Assembly (NCBI GenBank): GCA_964528425.1
Contig: CAZGTD010000027.1
Span: 1 to 24,394, forward strand
Length of the DNA: 24,394 nt
Reading direction: 5' to 3'
From: UBA3263 sp964528425
GTDB lineage: Bacteria; Bacteroidota; Bacteroidia; Bacteroidales; Muribaculaceae
Positions 1 to 7,763 of the stretch are shown here, piece after piece; position 1 is the first letter of the stretch; the number at the start of each line of letters is the position of its first letter. The position numbers and the translations under genes were made by a program. Under the pieces are notes generated by a model that was not told where the DNA came from, made no database searches, and was given only the letters and a program-made list of their open reading frames with translations.

Positions 1-26
1 ATAGCAACTTTTCCGCAAACAACCAA
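1..26 (-). promoter_or_regulatory. Possible leftward promoter cut by the window edge
   Basis: Read on the minus strand, a TTG at 26-24 within GTTGG is followed by exactly 20 bases and then TAT at 3-1, where the window ends. This matches the spacing of the other Bacteroidetes promoters here, and the bases AAAAGTTG just before the TA also resemble the dxr promoter. The remaining bases of a TAnnTTTG box would lie outside the window, so the call is a prediction. It would drive a gene to the left, separate from the helicase gene that ends at 150. Confidence 0.3.
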
Positions 27-149
27 CTAAATGCCAAACAATTTCACAATGGAAGATATAATGACGATGCTTTATTGCTTGGGGGTGGGGCTGGGGATTA
101 TGTTCAACAAACTATGGAGGTTTACGGTTCATTTGCTGCCGGTATGGCG

Positions 150-3100
150 TTATTCAGCCTGGGCTTTCAGCCGAAGGTTTTGGCCGACGGTTTCAATCAT
201 GTCTGTTGCGCTCATGGTTTGAAGCGCTTTATTAAGAACTGCGTCAACATTGGCGCCCCGGCGGGTAAATCCTAATTTTTTTGAAACAATCAGTGTCAGA
301 TCGTCTGCTTTAAGCGAAAGCTGCTCCTTTAGGGCCTCGACGGTGGCGTTAATTACTTCGATTTCAGGAATATCATTTATGTCGCGTCCTGAGTCCGGAC
401 GATACTTGGAGTAGTTGCGGCTCTCTTCTTCGCTGAGCCAGAGGGCGCCGCTGCTATCCGTATAAAACAGATTTGCAAATGATTTAACTGATTTTTGCAG
501 CGTCGGCGTTACCCGGGAAGTGCCGCGCAGGGTGTTGATGCGTTTGCAGATGCCGGTTAGCGTTATCGGCTGCTCAGCCGAAATAATGTTGTTCATCAAC
601 TCCAGGTCAGACATTTTTTCCGCTTTAGAAGTTGCTATGGTGTAAGGTGTGAACTCAACAGCGTTTGACTCCTTTTCCTGAACCTTTTCGGTAGATAAGT
701 CAAATTTCGGTTTAGGAGTCTCGGGCGAGGGATTCTCATCGTCAGAATTCAGTTTTTCTATAATTCGGTCGATTGTGCGTTGCCTGTTGTTGAACCAGTC
801 TACGCTCCATACGCGCATAATTTTCCAGTTTAGCGAGCCGAGCACAGAAGGCTGCACTACCTCGCGGTCGCGGGTAGTATGGGTGTCGCGGTAGCTTTCG
901 CCATCGAGCAGAATGCCAAGAGAATAGGTGCCCGGTTGCTTTTCGTTCTCAACTGCAACGTCGACGCGGAATTGCGAACGCCCTACGTTTGTTGCCACAT
1001 TGTAGCCGCGCCGCCTGAGTTCATCGGCAATCTGGGCCGCAACCACGGAGTGATTATTTGATGCGCAGGTTTGAGCGGCTATGGGTAGTGTTTGCGTCTC
1101 AGCATATTGAAGGAAATGCTTGAGCCCTTCAACCCCGCGGGCCTTTGAGCGCCTGAGGTCAATATCGGCGGCTTTGAGTGTAGAGAAGATATACATTTCC
1201 TGTCGGGCGCGACTTACCGCCACGTTCAACCGGCGTTCGCCGCCGGCATTATTCAGCGGCCCGAAGTTCATGGATATTTTGCCATCTTTGTCAGGTCCGT
1301 AGCCTATTGAGAATAGGATGACGTCGCGCTCGTCGCCCTGCACGTTTTCGAGATTCTTTACGAAAATAGGCTCATACATTGCGGAGGCGGCATCTTGCAG
1401 AGCTTTGTTTTTATCGAGAGTGTCTTGCAGAATGTCTTCAATCAGGCCCTGCTGCATTATGCTGAAAGCAATAACGCCGATACTTTTCTTGCGCAGTTCT
1501 TCGTCTTCGAGCCGACGCACTATTTCCTTGACAATAGCTTCGGCTTCCGCTCTGTTGCAGCGTTTGCCCCCCTTTTCATAATGGCCCGATACCGGAACGA
1601 AATGCACCTTGGTCGATTGATCGTCGACCGATGGGAAAGTAATGAGCGAGCCGTCGTAATATTCGTTATTTGAGAAAGCTATCAGGCTCTCATGGCGTGA
1701 GCGGTAGTGCCACGACAGCTGTAGCGACGGTATGTCGAGGGTCCGGCAATCTTCCAGAATGCTTTCCATATCGTCGATAGCCGCTTCCTCTGCATCAACG
1801 TTGGCCGACGAGAAGAAACTCGTTGGCGGCATCTGCTTCGGATCGCCTACAACAATCAATGCTTTGCCTCGGGCTATAGCCCCGACGGCTTCACTGGTTG
1901 GCATCTGCGATGCTTCGTCGAACACCACCAGGTCGAATTTATCGGCATTGAGGTCAATATATTGAGCCACGCTCATCGGACTCATCAGCATGCACGGACA
2001 CAAGCGTGGCATCAACGTTGGCAGCTGGTCAAAGAGGTCGCGCAGGGAAAGGCCGCGGCCTCCGTTGCTTATGTTGCGTTTGAGCAGTCCGATTTCGCTT
2101 CCGGTGCTCGCATTGTCGGTCATCATCGGCACACGGGCCGCCAGACGGGCATAGAGCTCCTTTTGCGTCAGAATCTGGAAATTCTCGGTCATGGCCCGGT
2201 AGGCTGCCGTTTTGTCATCGAAGAGCATCCCTTCGAATGTGGCCAAAACATCCGATGCCGCAATCTTTTGCGCTGCTTTATGCCGGAACAGAGATTTCAT
2301 AAAAGCATTTTTCATGCCCGAAACGTTCTGGTCGCTCGATTCCAGGGCATCTACAACGCATTTCATGCCATTGTTGCAGAGGAGTTCACTGAGTTCGGTC
2401 CAATGGAACCAGTCGCGCATGAGCGGTGAATGCCCGGCCCATTGCCGAAGTTTATCTGCATATTTGGTTATTGCAGCATTGTTAGGAACTTCGTCGACGT
2501 TATAGGCAACTCCAAAACGCTGCTGAATAATTCGGTTGTATTCCTCAATTTTTTTATGCTTCTTTGCGTAAGAGGTCAGATTTTCAATCAGAGTATCAAC
2601 CTCATCGGCAGTAAGGAGGCTATTGAACTGTTTGAGATGCTTAATAAACTTCCTTTTGGCGAAAAACCGCGGAATGAACCATTTCGCCTTGGCCGCACGC
2701 CATTGCTGATACAGTTCATCGGGATTTTCGTTAAGAATAGCCGGGGAATTGTCGCGCATCAGATTCTCGCGCAGAGCGGCTGTATCTTTCAGAGTGTCGG
2801 CGGTTTTGATATAGTCAGTCAAGCTGTCTGCCTCGTTGTTGATTTCCAATGCCAGCGCATCGCAGTTCTTGAGCATTTCGCGGTCTAAGCGCAAGCCCAG
2901 AAGCGGGTGTCGCGATGGTTGCCCGACGAGCTTGATAACTGTTTCCAGCCGGCTGCCCAAAAGGTCGTCTATTCCCTTAGTGCCTTCCGTAGAAAGCAGT
3001 GTGTCAATCCTTTTGTCGTAGACAAATTCACGCAGAGGCTCGCCGGCAATGGATTCGTATTTTACAATGCAATCATAGACCGACATCGCGTCCTGCGGGT

Positions 3101-5459
3101 CCGGAGAGTGGAGGGCGGTAATATATGCAATCAGTGCCTTGCGCTCCTGGAAAATCTTGTCGGCCTGCGATTTGAATTCAGCCGGAGGTACAATGTGGAC
3201 AACGTTGAGGGCCTTTTCGAGTTGCTGGAGCACATGGCGTTTCGTCGATTTATTGGAATGCAGTTCCAGGCAGAACGGATCTAGACCTATTTTTGCCAAA
3301 CGGCTCTGCACTACGCTCAGAGCGGCCATTTTCTCGGCAACGAACAGAACTCGCTTTCCTTGATACAATGCATTGGCAATCAGGTTGGTAATGGTCTGCG
3401 ACTTGCCGGTTCCCGGAGGCCCGTAAAGAATAAAGGAATTTCCGTTACCCCCTTCAAGCACAGCCGCCATTTGCGAGGAATCAACCGCCACGGGAATCGC
3501 TGTGTCAACCGGCGACAGCCGCAAATCTATGTCCTGAAGATTTGACGTTACTGAAGTTGGTGTCCATGTCAGCCTGTTGGCCACAAGGCTACTGATAATA
3601 TTATTATTGCTCAATAATTCCCGATGGCTGTGAACATCATTCCACATAAGGAATTTGCTGAACGAGAAAGTGCCGAGCAGACATTCCTCCTCAACGTCCC
3701 AGCGTTTTTGTGACTTAAGGGCATCGCGGATAATGGCGAATATCAGCGGAACGTCAACTCCACTTTCATCGGCGGGTAGGGGACTGAGCCCGTTGATTGA
3801 AATGTCGTAGTTCTGGCGCAGGAACTCTATCAGGGTTATGTTCAGGGTAATTTCTTCGTCGCGGGTGCGAATATAGTAATTGCCCTTTTTGTAGACCATT
3901 TCAACCGGCAGTAGCAGAAGCGGCGCATAGCGCGGAGTGGTGCTCTGGTCGGTTTCAAACCAGCGCAAAGTGCCGATTGCAAGAAACAGTGAATTTGCAC
4001 CCGTTTCTTCAATCGAGTTGCGCGCTGACCGGTAAATGTTTTTGAGCGTTGAATTGGTTTCACCTTCCGGAAGGAACGTGTGGAGCGAATGGTGATCGAT
4101 GTCGTTGCTGATCAGGTCGTGGAGTTGCTCATGGAGCTTGGAGCGAATCAGTCGTTCACTGTTGTCGAGCTGTAGGTCAACATTCGGTTTCGGCAGAATA
4201 CAGTATTCGTGGCCATCCTGCAAATGGTCCTCAATGCGGTTTATGTCGAACGAAATGAACTGTATGGCGCGCCGGTTCAGCGAAAGATTGAGCAGCGCGT
4301 TGCGCAGAGAAAAATCGAGCAGTTTGCGTTCCCAGATGTCAAATTTGGTTAGTTCCTTGTTCGATACGGAAATGCGGCTGAGGTCATATCGGTCATGTTC
4401 CTTTACCTCAGTATTGCAGTAGTCATGTTCAATACCGGAAGTTTCAAAAACCCAGGTGCCATTCTGCTCAATTCGGCTCGGCAGGGGAAGAATTCTTTCC
4501 AGTCGGCTTCTTTTGACGTCAACAAACATTTCAAAGACGCTATGGTCTGCGAGATTATGTTCGGCAATCTTAACCGCCTCCTCGAAGCTGACGTTTTCCT
4601 GCGTGATGCGAGTGCATTCTATAACAAGCATTTCATCAATGCCGTGTGAACATTTCTTTTCAATAAACGCCGGATCGTCGCAAACGCTGCATGGATAGCA
4701 GTCGTCAACAAGCCATACCCCCAGATATGCATGTCCTTTCTGAAATATTATTATGGTGTTGATGCCAATTGCCTCGAGCACTGTTGCCATAAGAAGAGTC
4801 AGCTCAATGCAGTTGCCGATTTTTGTTGCCACTACCTGATCAGGCATGCTGATGCGCTGGCCGATAGCTTCGTAGCTGGCGGGAAGAGACCGATAAATGA
4901 TTCCGAGGTCGTGCATTGCCGCGAAAACGGCCGCAATCTGCTGGCGAACGTCGTTGGTGTTGCCGGTAAGATATGCCTTCAACGAGGAACCGCCTGTTAT
5001 TTTTTTCATCATTGCTGCGCTGCCGACGACCAGACTGTTTATTGCCGGATGGTTTGGCGTTATGAACGAAGCTATGGTTTGCGGAAGTATGGAGGTGCCG
5101 GTCCAATGGTCATAGGGCATCAGTTCAATGTCGCATTTTTCAATGCCTATGGTATCCTCACCGCTTTTAGCTGTCAACATAAAATCGGTAACAGTTCTTT
5201 CGGTCATAGCTGCCAGCTTGGTGGGATCAGGCGAAATCTTAAAATTATTGATTCTGACTGTTTCTCCCGGATTAATCAGGCCAATGGGTTCTGCTTCATA
5301 GTTCGCTATGAACTCACCGGAGCAGGCGATTATTATGTTTTCGAGCGGTTTATCGGAAATGTTGGTTACCTCGATTGTGCGGCAAACGGGAATTCGGTTG
5401 TGAAATAACGCGTAGTTTGCCGTTTTTAGGTAGTCGGCATATATTTTTACAAGATTCAT
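150..5459 (-). CDS. DUF4011 helicase with Vsr/MTES_1575-like nuclease and DUF3320 (Hhe-like)
   Basis: A 1769-residue predicted cytoplasmic DNA helicase-nuclease. Residues 1-115 look like an Ig-like beta domain. Residues 120-315 resemble a transglutaminase-like fold, with Cys217 in GNCIEL, His243 in KGHAYLGVW and Asp252. The DUF4011 signature LLDFSLRNALLNLS lies at 380-393. The superfamily 1 helicase has Walker A GPPGTGKS (680-687), Walker B VVFDEAS (1178-1184), GDPKQMPP (1205-1212), WHYRSRHE (1250-1257), VQGDERD (1373-1379) and VSRAR (1415-1419), with a long helical insert at about 740-1110. A PD-(D/E)XK/Vsr-type nuclease follows at 1470-1570 (FRVDVAV, LLDGESYRD, RDRE, RVWSVDW), then DUF3320 at 1605-1765. 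This order matches proteins catalogued as Hhe antiphage systems, but a defence role here is inference. It is the second gene after a carbonic anhydrase, 22 bases apart, with no promoter visible in between. The ATG at 5459 is preceded by A/T-rich sequence without a clear Shine-Dalgarno site. All key helicase motifs are intact. Confidence 0.9.
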   Translation of the reverse strand: MNLVKIYADYLKTANYALFHNRIPVCRTIEVTNISDKPLENIIIACSGEFIANYEAEPIGLINPGETVRINNFKISPDPTKLAAMTERTVTDFMLTAKSGEDTIGIEKCDIELMPYDHWTGTSILPQTIASFITPNHPAINSLVVGSAAMMKKITGGSSLKAYLTGNTNDVRQQIAAVFAAMHDLGIIYRSLPASYEAIGQRISMPDQVVATKIGNCIELTLLMATVLEAIGINTIIIFQKGHAYLGVWLVDDCYPCSVCDDPAFIEKKCSHGIDEMLVIECTRITQENVSFEEAVKIAEHNLADHSVFEMFVDVKRSRLERILPLPSRIEQNGTWVFETSGIEHDYCNTEVKEHDRYDLSRISVSNKELTKFDIWERKLLDFSLRNALLNLSLNRRAIQFISFDINRIEDHLQDGHEYCILPKPNVDLQLDNSERLIRSKLHEQLHDLISNDIDHHSLHTFLPEGETNSTLKNIYRSARNSIEETGANSLFLAIGTLRWFETDQSTTPRYAPLLLLPVEMVYKKGNYYIRTRDEEITLNITLIEFLRQNYDISINGLSPLPADESGVDVPLIFAIIRDALKSQKRWDVEEECLLGTFSFSKFLMWNDVHSHRELLSNNNIISSLVANRLTWTPTSVTSNLQDIDLRLSPVDTAIPVAVDSSQMAAVLEGGNGNSFILYGPPGTGKSQTITNLIANALYQGKRVLFVAEKMAALSVVQSRLAKIGLDPFCLELHSNKSTKRHVLQQLEKALNVVHIVPPAEFKSQADKIFQERKALIAYITALHSPDPQDAMSVYDCIVKYESIAGEPLREFVYDKRIDTLLSTEGTKGIDDLLGSRLETVIKLVGQPSRHPLLGLRLDREMLKNCDALALEINNEADSLTDYIKTADTLKDTAALRENLMRDNSPAILNENPDELYQQWRAAKAKWFIPRFFAKRKFIKHLKQFNSLLTADEVDTLIENLTSYAKKHKKIEEYNRIIQQRFGVAYNVDEVPNNAAITKYADKLRQWAGHSPLMRDWFHWTELSELLCNNGMKCVVDALESSDQNVSGMKNAFMKSLFRHKAAQKIAASDVLATFEGMLFDDKTAAYRAMTENFQILTQKELYARLAARVPMMTDNASTGSEIGLLKRNISNGGRGLSLRDLFDQLPTLMPRLCPCMLMSPMSVAQYIDLNADKFDLVVFDEASQMPTSEAVGAIARGKALIVVGDPKQMPPTSFFSSANVDAEEAAIDDMESILEDCRTLDIPSLQLSWHYRSRHESLIAFSNNEYYDGSLITFPSVDDQSTKVHFVPVSGHYEKGGKRCNRAEAEAIVKEIVRRLEDEELRKKSIGVIAFSIMQQGLIEDILQDTLDKNKALQDAASAMYEPIFVKNLENVQGDERDVILFSIGYGPDKDGKISMNFGPLNNAGGERRLNVAVSRARQEMYIFSTLKAADIDLRRSKARGVEGLKHFLQYAETQTLPIAAQTCASNNHSVVAAQIADELRRRGYNVATNVGRSQFRVDVAVENEKQPGTYSLGILLDGESYRDTHTTRDREVVQPSVLGSLNWKIMRVWSVDWFNNRQRTIDRIIEKLNSDDENPSPETPKPKFDLSTEKVQEKESNAVEFTPYTIATSKAEKMSDLELMNNIISAEQPITLTGICKRINTLRGTSRVTPTLQKSVKSFANLFYTDSSGALWLSEEESRNYSKYRPDSGRDINDIPEIEVINATVEALKEQLSLKADDLTLIVSKKLGFTRRGANVDAVLNKALQTMSATDMIETVGQNLRLKAQAE

Positions 5460-5481
5460 GCAGTGGAGATAATCTAAAATG

Positions 5482-6024
5482 TTAATCCAAAGGTGTCAGC
5501 AGCCCGGTTTCCGAGTCCATCAGGTAGCCGGCAACGCGTACGTCGGACGCCATCAGCGGATGGTGCGATATCAGGTCAACTGTTTCGTGGACAGCTTCGG
5601 CGGTATCGTCGAATCCGTGGAGCCATGTGTTGAGGTCGATTCCGCAATGTCGCATCAAGTCAATGTGTTCCTCACTTACGCCGCGTTCACGCATAAGGTG
5701 CAACATGTGTTTTGCATCCATTCCTTGTACGCCGCACCCCGTATGGCCTATGACCATAATTTCATTAACGCCCAGTTCGTAAACAGCCACGAGCAGCGAA
5801 CGCATCGTAGAATCGAAAGGATTTGTGATTACGCCTCCGGCATTTTTAATCATTTTGACATCGCCGTTGCGAATACCCAAAGCGGCGGGTATCAATTCAA
5901 CAAGGCGAGTGTCCATACAAGTGACTATGGCGATTTTTTTGTCAGGGAATTTTGAGGTGGCATAGCTTTCGTATTTGCGTGCGGCCACGAACTCTTTGTT
6001 ATGTTTGAGAATCTCGTCGATCAT
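5482..6024 (-). CDS. Beta-class carbonic anhydrase
   Basis: A 180-residue cytoplasmic zinc enzyme that interconverts CO2 and bicarbonate. The zinc ligands are visible as Cys36 in the CMDTR motif, His94 and Cys97 in GHTGCG, and the Asp38-Arg40 dyad next to the metal is present. The fold-typical KNAGG (60-64) is also there. The length is typical of short beta-class enzymes, such as those of Firmicutes and Bacteroidetes. It is the first gene of a leftward transcript, with a good promoter at 6047-6078, and the helicase gene follows 22 bases after its stop. Whether it serves general bicarbonate supply for carboxylation or works with the helicase cannot be told from sequence; the former is the default. 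Confidence 0.95.
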   Translation of the reverse strand: MIDEILKHNKEFVAARKYESYATSKFPDKKIAIVTCMDTRLVELIPAALGIRNGDVKMIKNAGGVITNPFDSTMRSLLVAVYELGVNEIMVIGHTGCGVQGMDAKHMLHLMRERGVSEEHIDLMRHCGIDLNTWLHGFDDTAEAVHETVDLISHHPLMASDVRVAGYLMDSETGLLTPLD

Positions 6025-6046
6025 AGAACTGATAGAATGGTTGCCA

Positions 6047-6078
6047 CAAAGTTAATAAAATCATTGCGATTGAGCAAA
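6047..6078 (-). promoter_or_regulatory. Promoter of carbonic anhydrase-helicase operon
   Basis: On the minus strand, TTTG (6078-6075) is followed by 20 bases and TAACTTTG (6054-6047), a full match to the Bacteroidetes primary sigma consensus. The -7 box lies about 22 bases ahead of the ATG at 6024, leaving a short leader. It is the only clear promoter found for the two-gene unit. Confidence 0.75.
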
Positions 6079-6139
6079 CACATCGACCGGCAACGTTAAA
6101 TCTGTTCTAAAAATCTGGTAGATTTTGATTGAAAAGTGG

Positions 6140-6172
6140 TTGAGTCGGTAAAAAAGAAACGCTGTAAATTTG
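6140..6172 (+). promoter_or_regulatory. Promoter of the cyclophilin-like gene, nearly leaderless
   Basis: TAAATTTG at 6165-6172 fits the -7 box, with a weaker TTG at 6140-6142 (spacing 22). Only four bases separate the -7 box from the ATG at 6177, so transcription should begin at or inside the first codons. The second in-frame ATG at 6186 may therefore be the true start. Confidence 0.6.
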
Positions 6173-6176
6173 CGCC

Positions 6177-6752
6177 ATGAAAATAATGAAAACAATAGTG
6201 GCAGCCATCTTGCCGGTTGCATCGGCTTTGGGCGTTCATGCTCAGACAAAAGTATTGCTTACGGTAGGCGACAAAACAAAAACTGCCATACTCGCCGAAA
6301 ATGCCGCCACGCGCGATTTGCTCGAAATGCTGCGCCAGGGTCCTGTAACCGTCAGGATGAGTGATTATGGCGGTTTTGAAAAAGTTGGGGCGTTGCCCGG
6401 CTCGTTGGCTGCTGCGGATTCCGAAATAACAACGGAACCGGGCGATATAATGCTTTATCAGAGCAATAATATCGTAATATTCTACGGTTCCAACACATGG
6501 AGCTATACACGGCTTGGCAAGATTGACGCTGCAAATGCCAACGAAGTTCGTGAGTTTCTCGGTTCAGGCAATATCGAATTGGTTATATCAGCAGATACAT
6601 CGTCAGCGATATACAATGTCGGTGCTGATGAGAAAGCCGAATCCGCCATATATGATTTGTCCGGAAGGCGGCTGTCTGCGAGTCTGCTTAAACCGGGAAT
6701 TTACATAATCAACGGAAAGAAAACTCTGGTCAGTGATTTGAAAAATTGTTGA
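6177..6752 (+). CDS. Secreted cyclophilin-like fold protein with sorting-type tail
   Basis: A 191-residue protein with an N-terminal signal peptide (hydrophobic stretch ending near HAQ, residue 23). The middle, about residues 25-135, matches the bacterial cyclophilin-like family (Cyclophil_like2), recognised by SDYGGFEKVG, LPGSL, PGDIMLYQSNNIVIFYG and SYTRLGKI. The C-terminal 40 residues, with IYDLSGRRL and KPGIYIINGKK, resemble the short secretion/sorting tail of Bacteroidetes type IX secreted or surface proteins. Cyclophilin-like domains of this group are generally not shown to be prolyl isomerases, so no enzymatic role is assigned. The start could be 6177 or 6186: the second gives a more usual signal peptide (MKTIVAAIL) and a few bases of leader. 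It stands alone, divergent from the carbonic anhydrase gene. Confidence 0.8.
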   Translation: MKIMKTIVAAILPVASALGVHAQTKVLLTVGDKTKTAILAENAATRDLLEMLRQGPVTVRMSDYGGFEKVGALPGSLAAADSEITTEPGDIMLYQSNNIVIFYGSNTWSYTRLGKIDAANANEVREFLGSGNIELVISADTSSAIYNVGADEKAESAIYDLSGRRLSASLLKPGIYIINGKKTLVSDLKNC

Positions 6753-6771
6753 TAATTTGCCCTGTCGAAAG

Positions 6772-6802
6772 TTGGAGAGTTTCGAAAATTTTGCTACCTT
6801 TG
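6772..6802 (+). promoter_or_regulatory. Promoter of HU/SPOR operon
   Basis: TTG at 6772-6774, a 20-base spacer and TACCTTTG at 6795-6802 fit the Bacteroidetes consensus. The spacer holds the palindrome TTTCGAAA at 6780-6787, in the same position as in the dxr promoter. A CGAAA/TTTCG inverted repeat (6766-6770 and 6780-6784) overlaps the upstream box. The leader before the ATG at 6828 is about 20 bases. Confidence 0.75.
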
Positions 6803-6827
6803 CAGTCCATATCACAACGAAACACCA

Positions 6828-7763
6828 ATGATCGATACTCTTAGCTTGCACATAACTACGCTTTTACGCCGCAACGATTGCGTCATTATTCCCGGCGTAG
6901 GAGCTTTCGTGGTCACACGCCGCGAAGCTATGATTGCAAATGGCTTGATGTCTGCTCCGGTTCGTGAAGTTTCGTTCAATCCCGCTTTAAACTATGACGA
7001 CGGTTTGCTGGCGTCTTCAGTGAGCCGACGTTTGAAAATATCGTTTGAGCAGGCCCGCGAGCGCGTGGCTGCCGAATCGGCCCTTCTGCAGCGCCGCTTG
7101 CGCAATGAAGGCGCAGTTCAAATTGATCGTATCGGCTTGTTGCAGCGTCGTTCGGGGGGCAGGCTGGAATTTGTGCCCGCTCCGTCATGGGCCTTGGTGC
7201 CACCCTCGTTGCGCCTGAATCCGGCTGCCCCGAAATTTGAGGTTGTCCGGCCAATTGAAACCGAACCCGAACGCAGGGTGGCGGTAGTCAGGGTTCCGCT
7301 TCGCCTCAAGTGGCTGCGCGTAGCCGCTGTGGCCGCCATATTAAGCATAGTAGGATTTGCGCTTTCTACCCCTATTGATATTGCAACGGCGCAACATGCT
7401 TCTCTGGCAACGCCGACTTTTACGGCTCCCGAACCCGAAGTGATTGATCCGCTTCCCCAGCCCGAAGGCCTGGAACTTAATCTGGCAATGGCTCCGGCTT
7501 CCGGCTCCTTTGAAATAATGCAGCCGTCGCCCGTTCAATCTGCTCCCAAACCCTACGTTGTAGTTGTTGCCTCGCTCCCGACTGCCGAAAAGGCCTCTGA
7601 ATATATTGCTATGGCCGGAAGCGGACTCAAATATTTCAATAGCAACGGCCGCTTCCGCGTTTATGCCGCCGAGGGCGACACCCCCGAGACTGCCCGCGCT
7701 GCCGCCGATAACATCAGCGGCTTTGCCGCGCGTTTCCCCGACTCCTGGGTATGTCACCGCTGA
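6828..7763 (+). CDS. HU-CCDC81 and SPOR domain membrane protein
   Basis: A 311-residue bitopic inner-membrane protein. Residues 1-60 match the bacterial HU-CCDC81 domain (LLRRNDCVIIPGVGAFV, SFNPALNYDDGLLA) and residues 60-118 the companion second HU-like domain. A single membrane segment lies at about 163-180 (LRVAAVAAILSIVGFALS). A proline-rich linker leads to a C-terminal SPOR domain (about 241-310, from PYVVVVASL), which in known proteins binds denuded peptidoglycan glycan strands. The architecture suggests a DNA- or protein-binding cytoplasmic part linked to the cell wall or division site, but the cellular role of this Bacteroidetes family is not established. It is first in a five-gene operon and its stop overlaps the next start by 13 bases. 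Confidence 0.9.
   Translation: MIDTLSLHITTLLRRNDCVIIPGVGAFVVTRREAMIANGLMSAPVREVSFNPALNYDDGLLASSVSRRLKISFEQARERVAAESALLQRRLRNEGAVQIDRIGLLQRRSGGRLEFVPAPSWALVPPSLRLNPAAPKFEVVRPIETEPERRVAVVRVPLRLKWLRVAAVAAILSIVGFALSTPIDIATAQHASLATPTFTAPEPEVIDPLPQPEGLELNLAMAPASGSFEIMQPSPVQSAPKPYVVVVASLPTAEKASEYIAMAGSGLKYFNSNGRFRVYAAEGDTPETARAAADNISGFAARFPDSWVCHR

Noticed and set aside
31..222. Short plus-strand reading frame with a hydrophobic stretch at the left edge
   Set aside because: It overlaps the 3' end of the helicase gene on the opposite strand, lacks a clear promoter and has no recognisable domain.
4731..5408. 225-codon open frame antisense to the helicase N-terminus
   Set aside because: It mirrors the coding strand of an intact protein; its translation is Cys/His-rich without any family motif, as expected of an antisense frame.
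6766..6784. CGAAA/TTTCG hairpin as terminator of the cyclophilin-like gene
   Set aside because: The stem is only five A/T-rich pairs and overlaps the promoter boxes of the next operon, so a promoter element is more likely.
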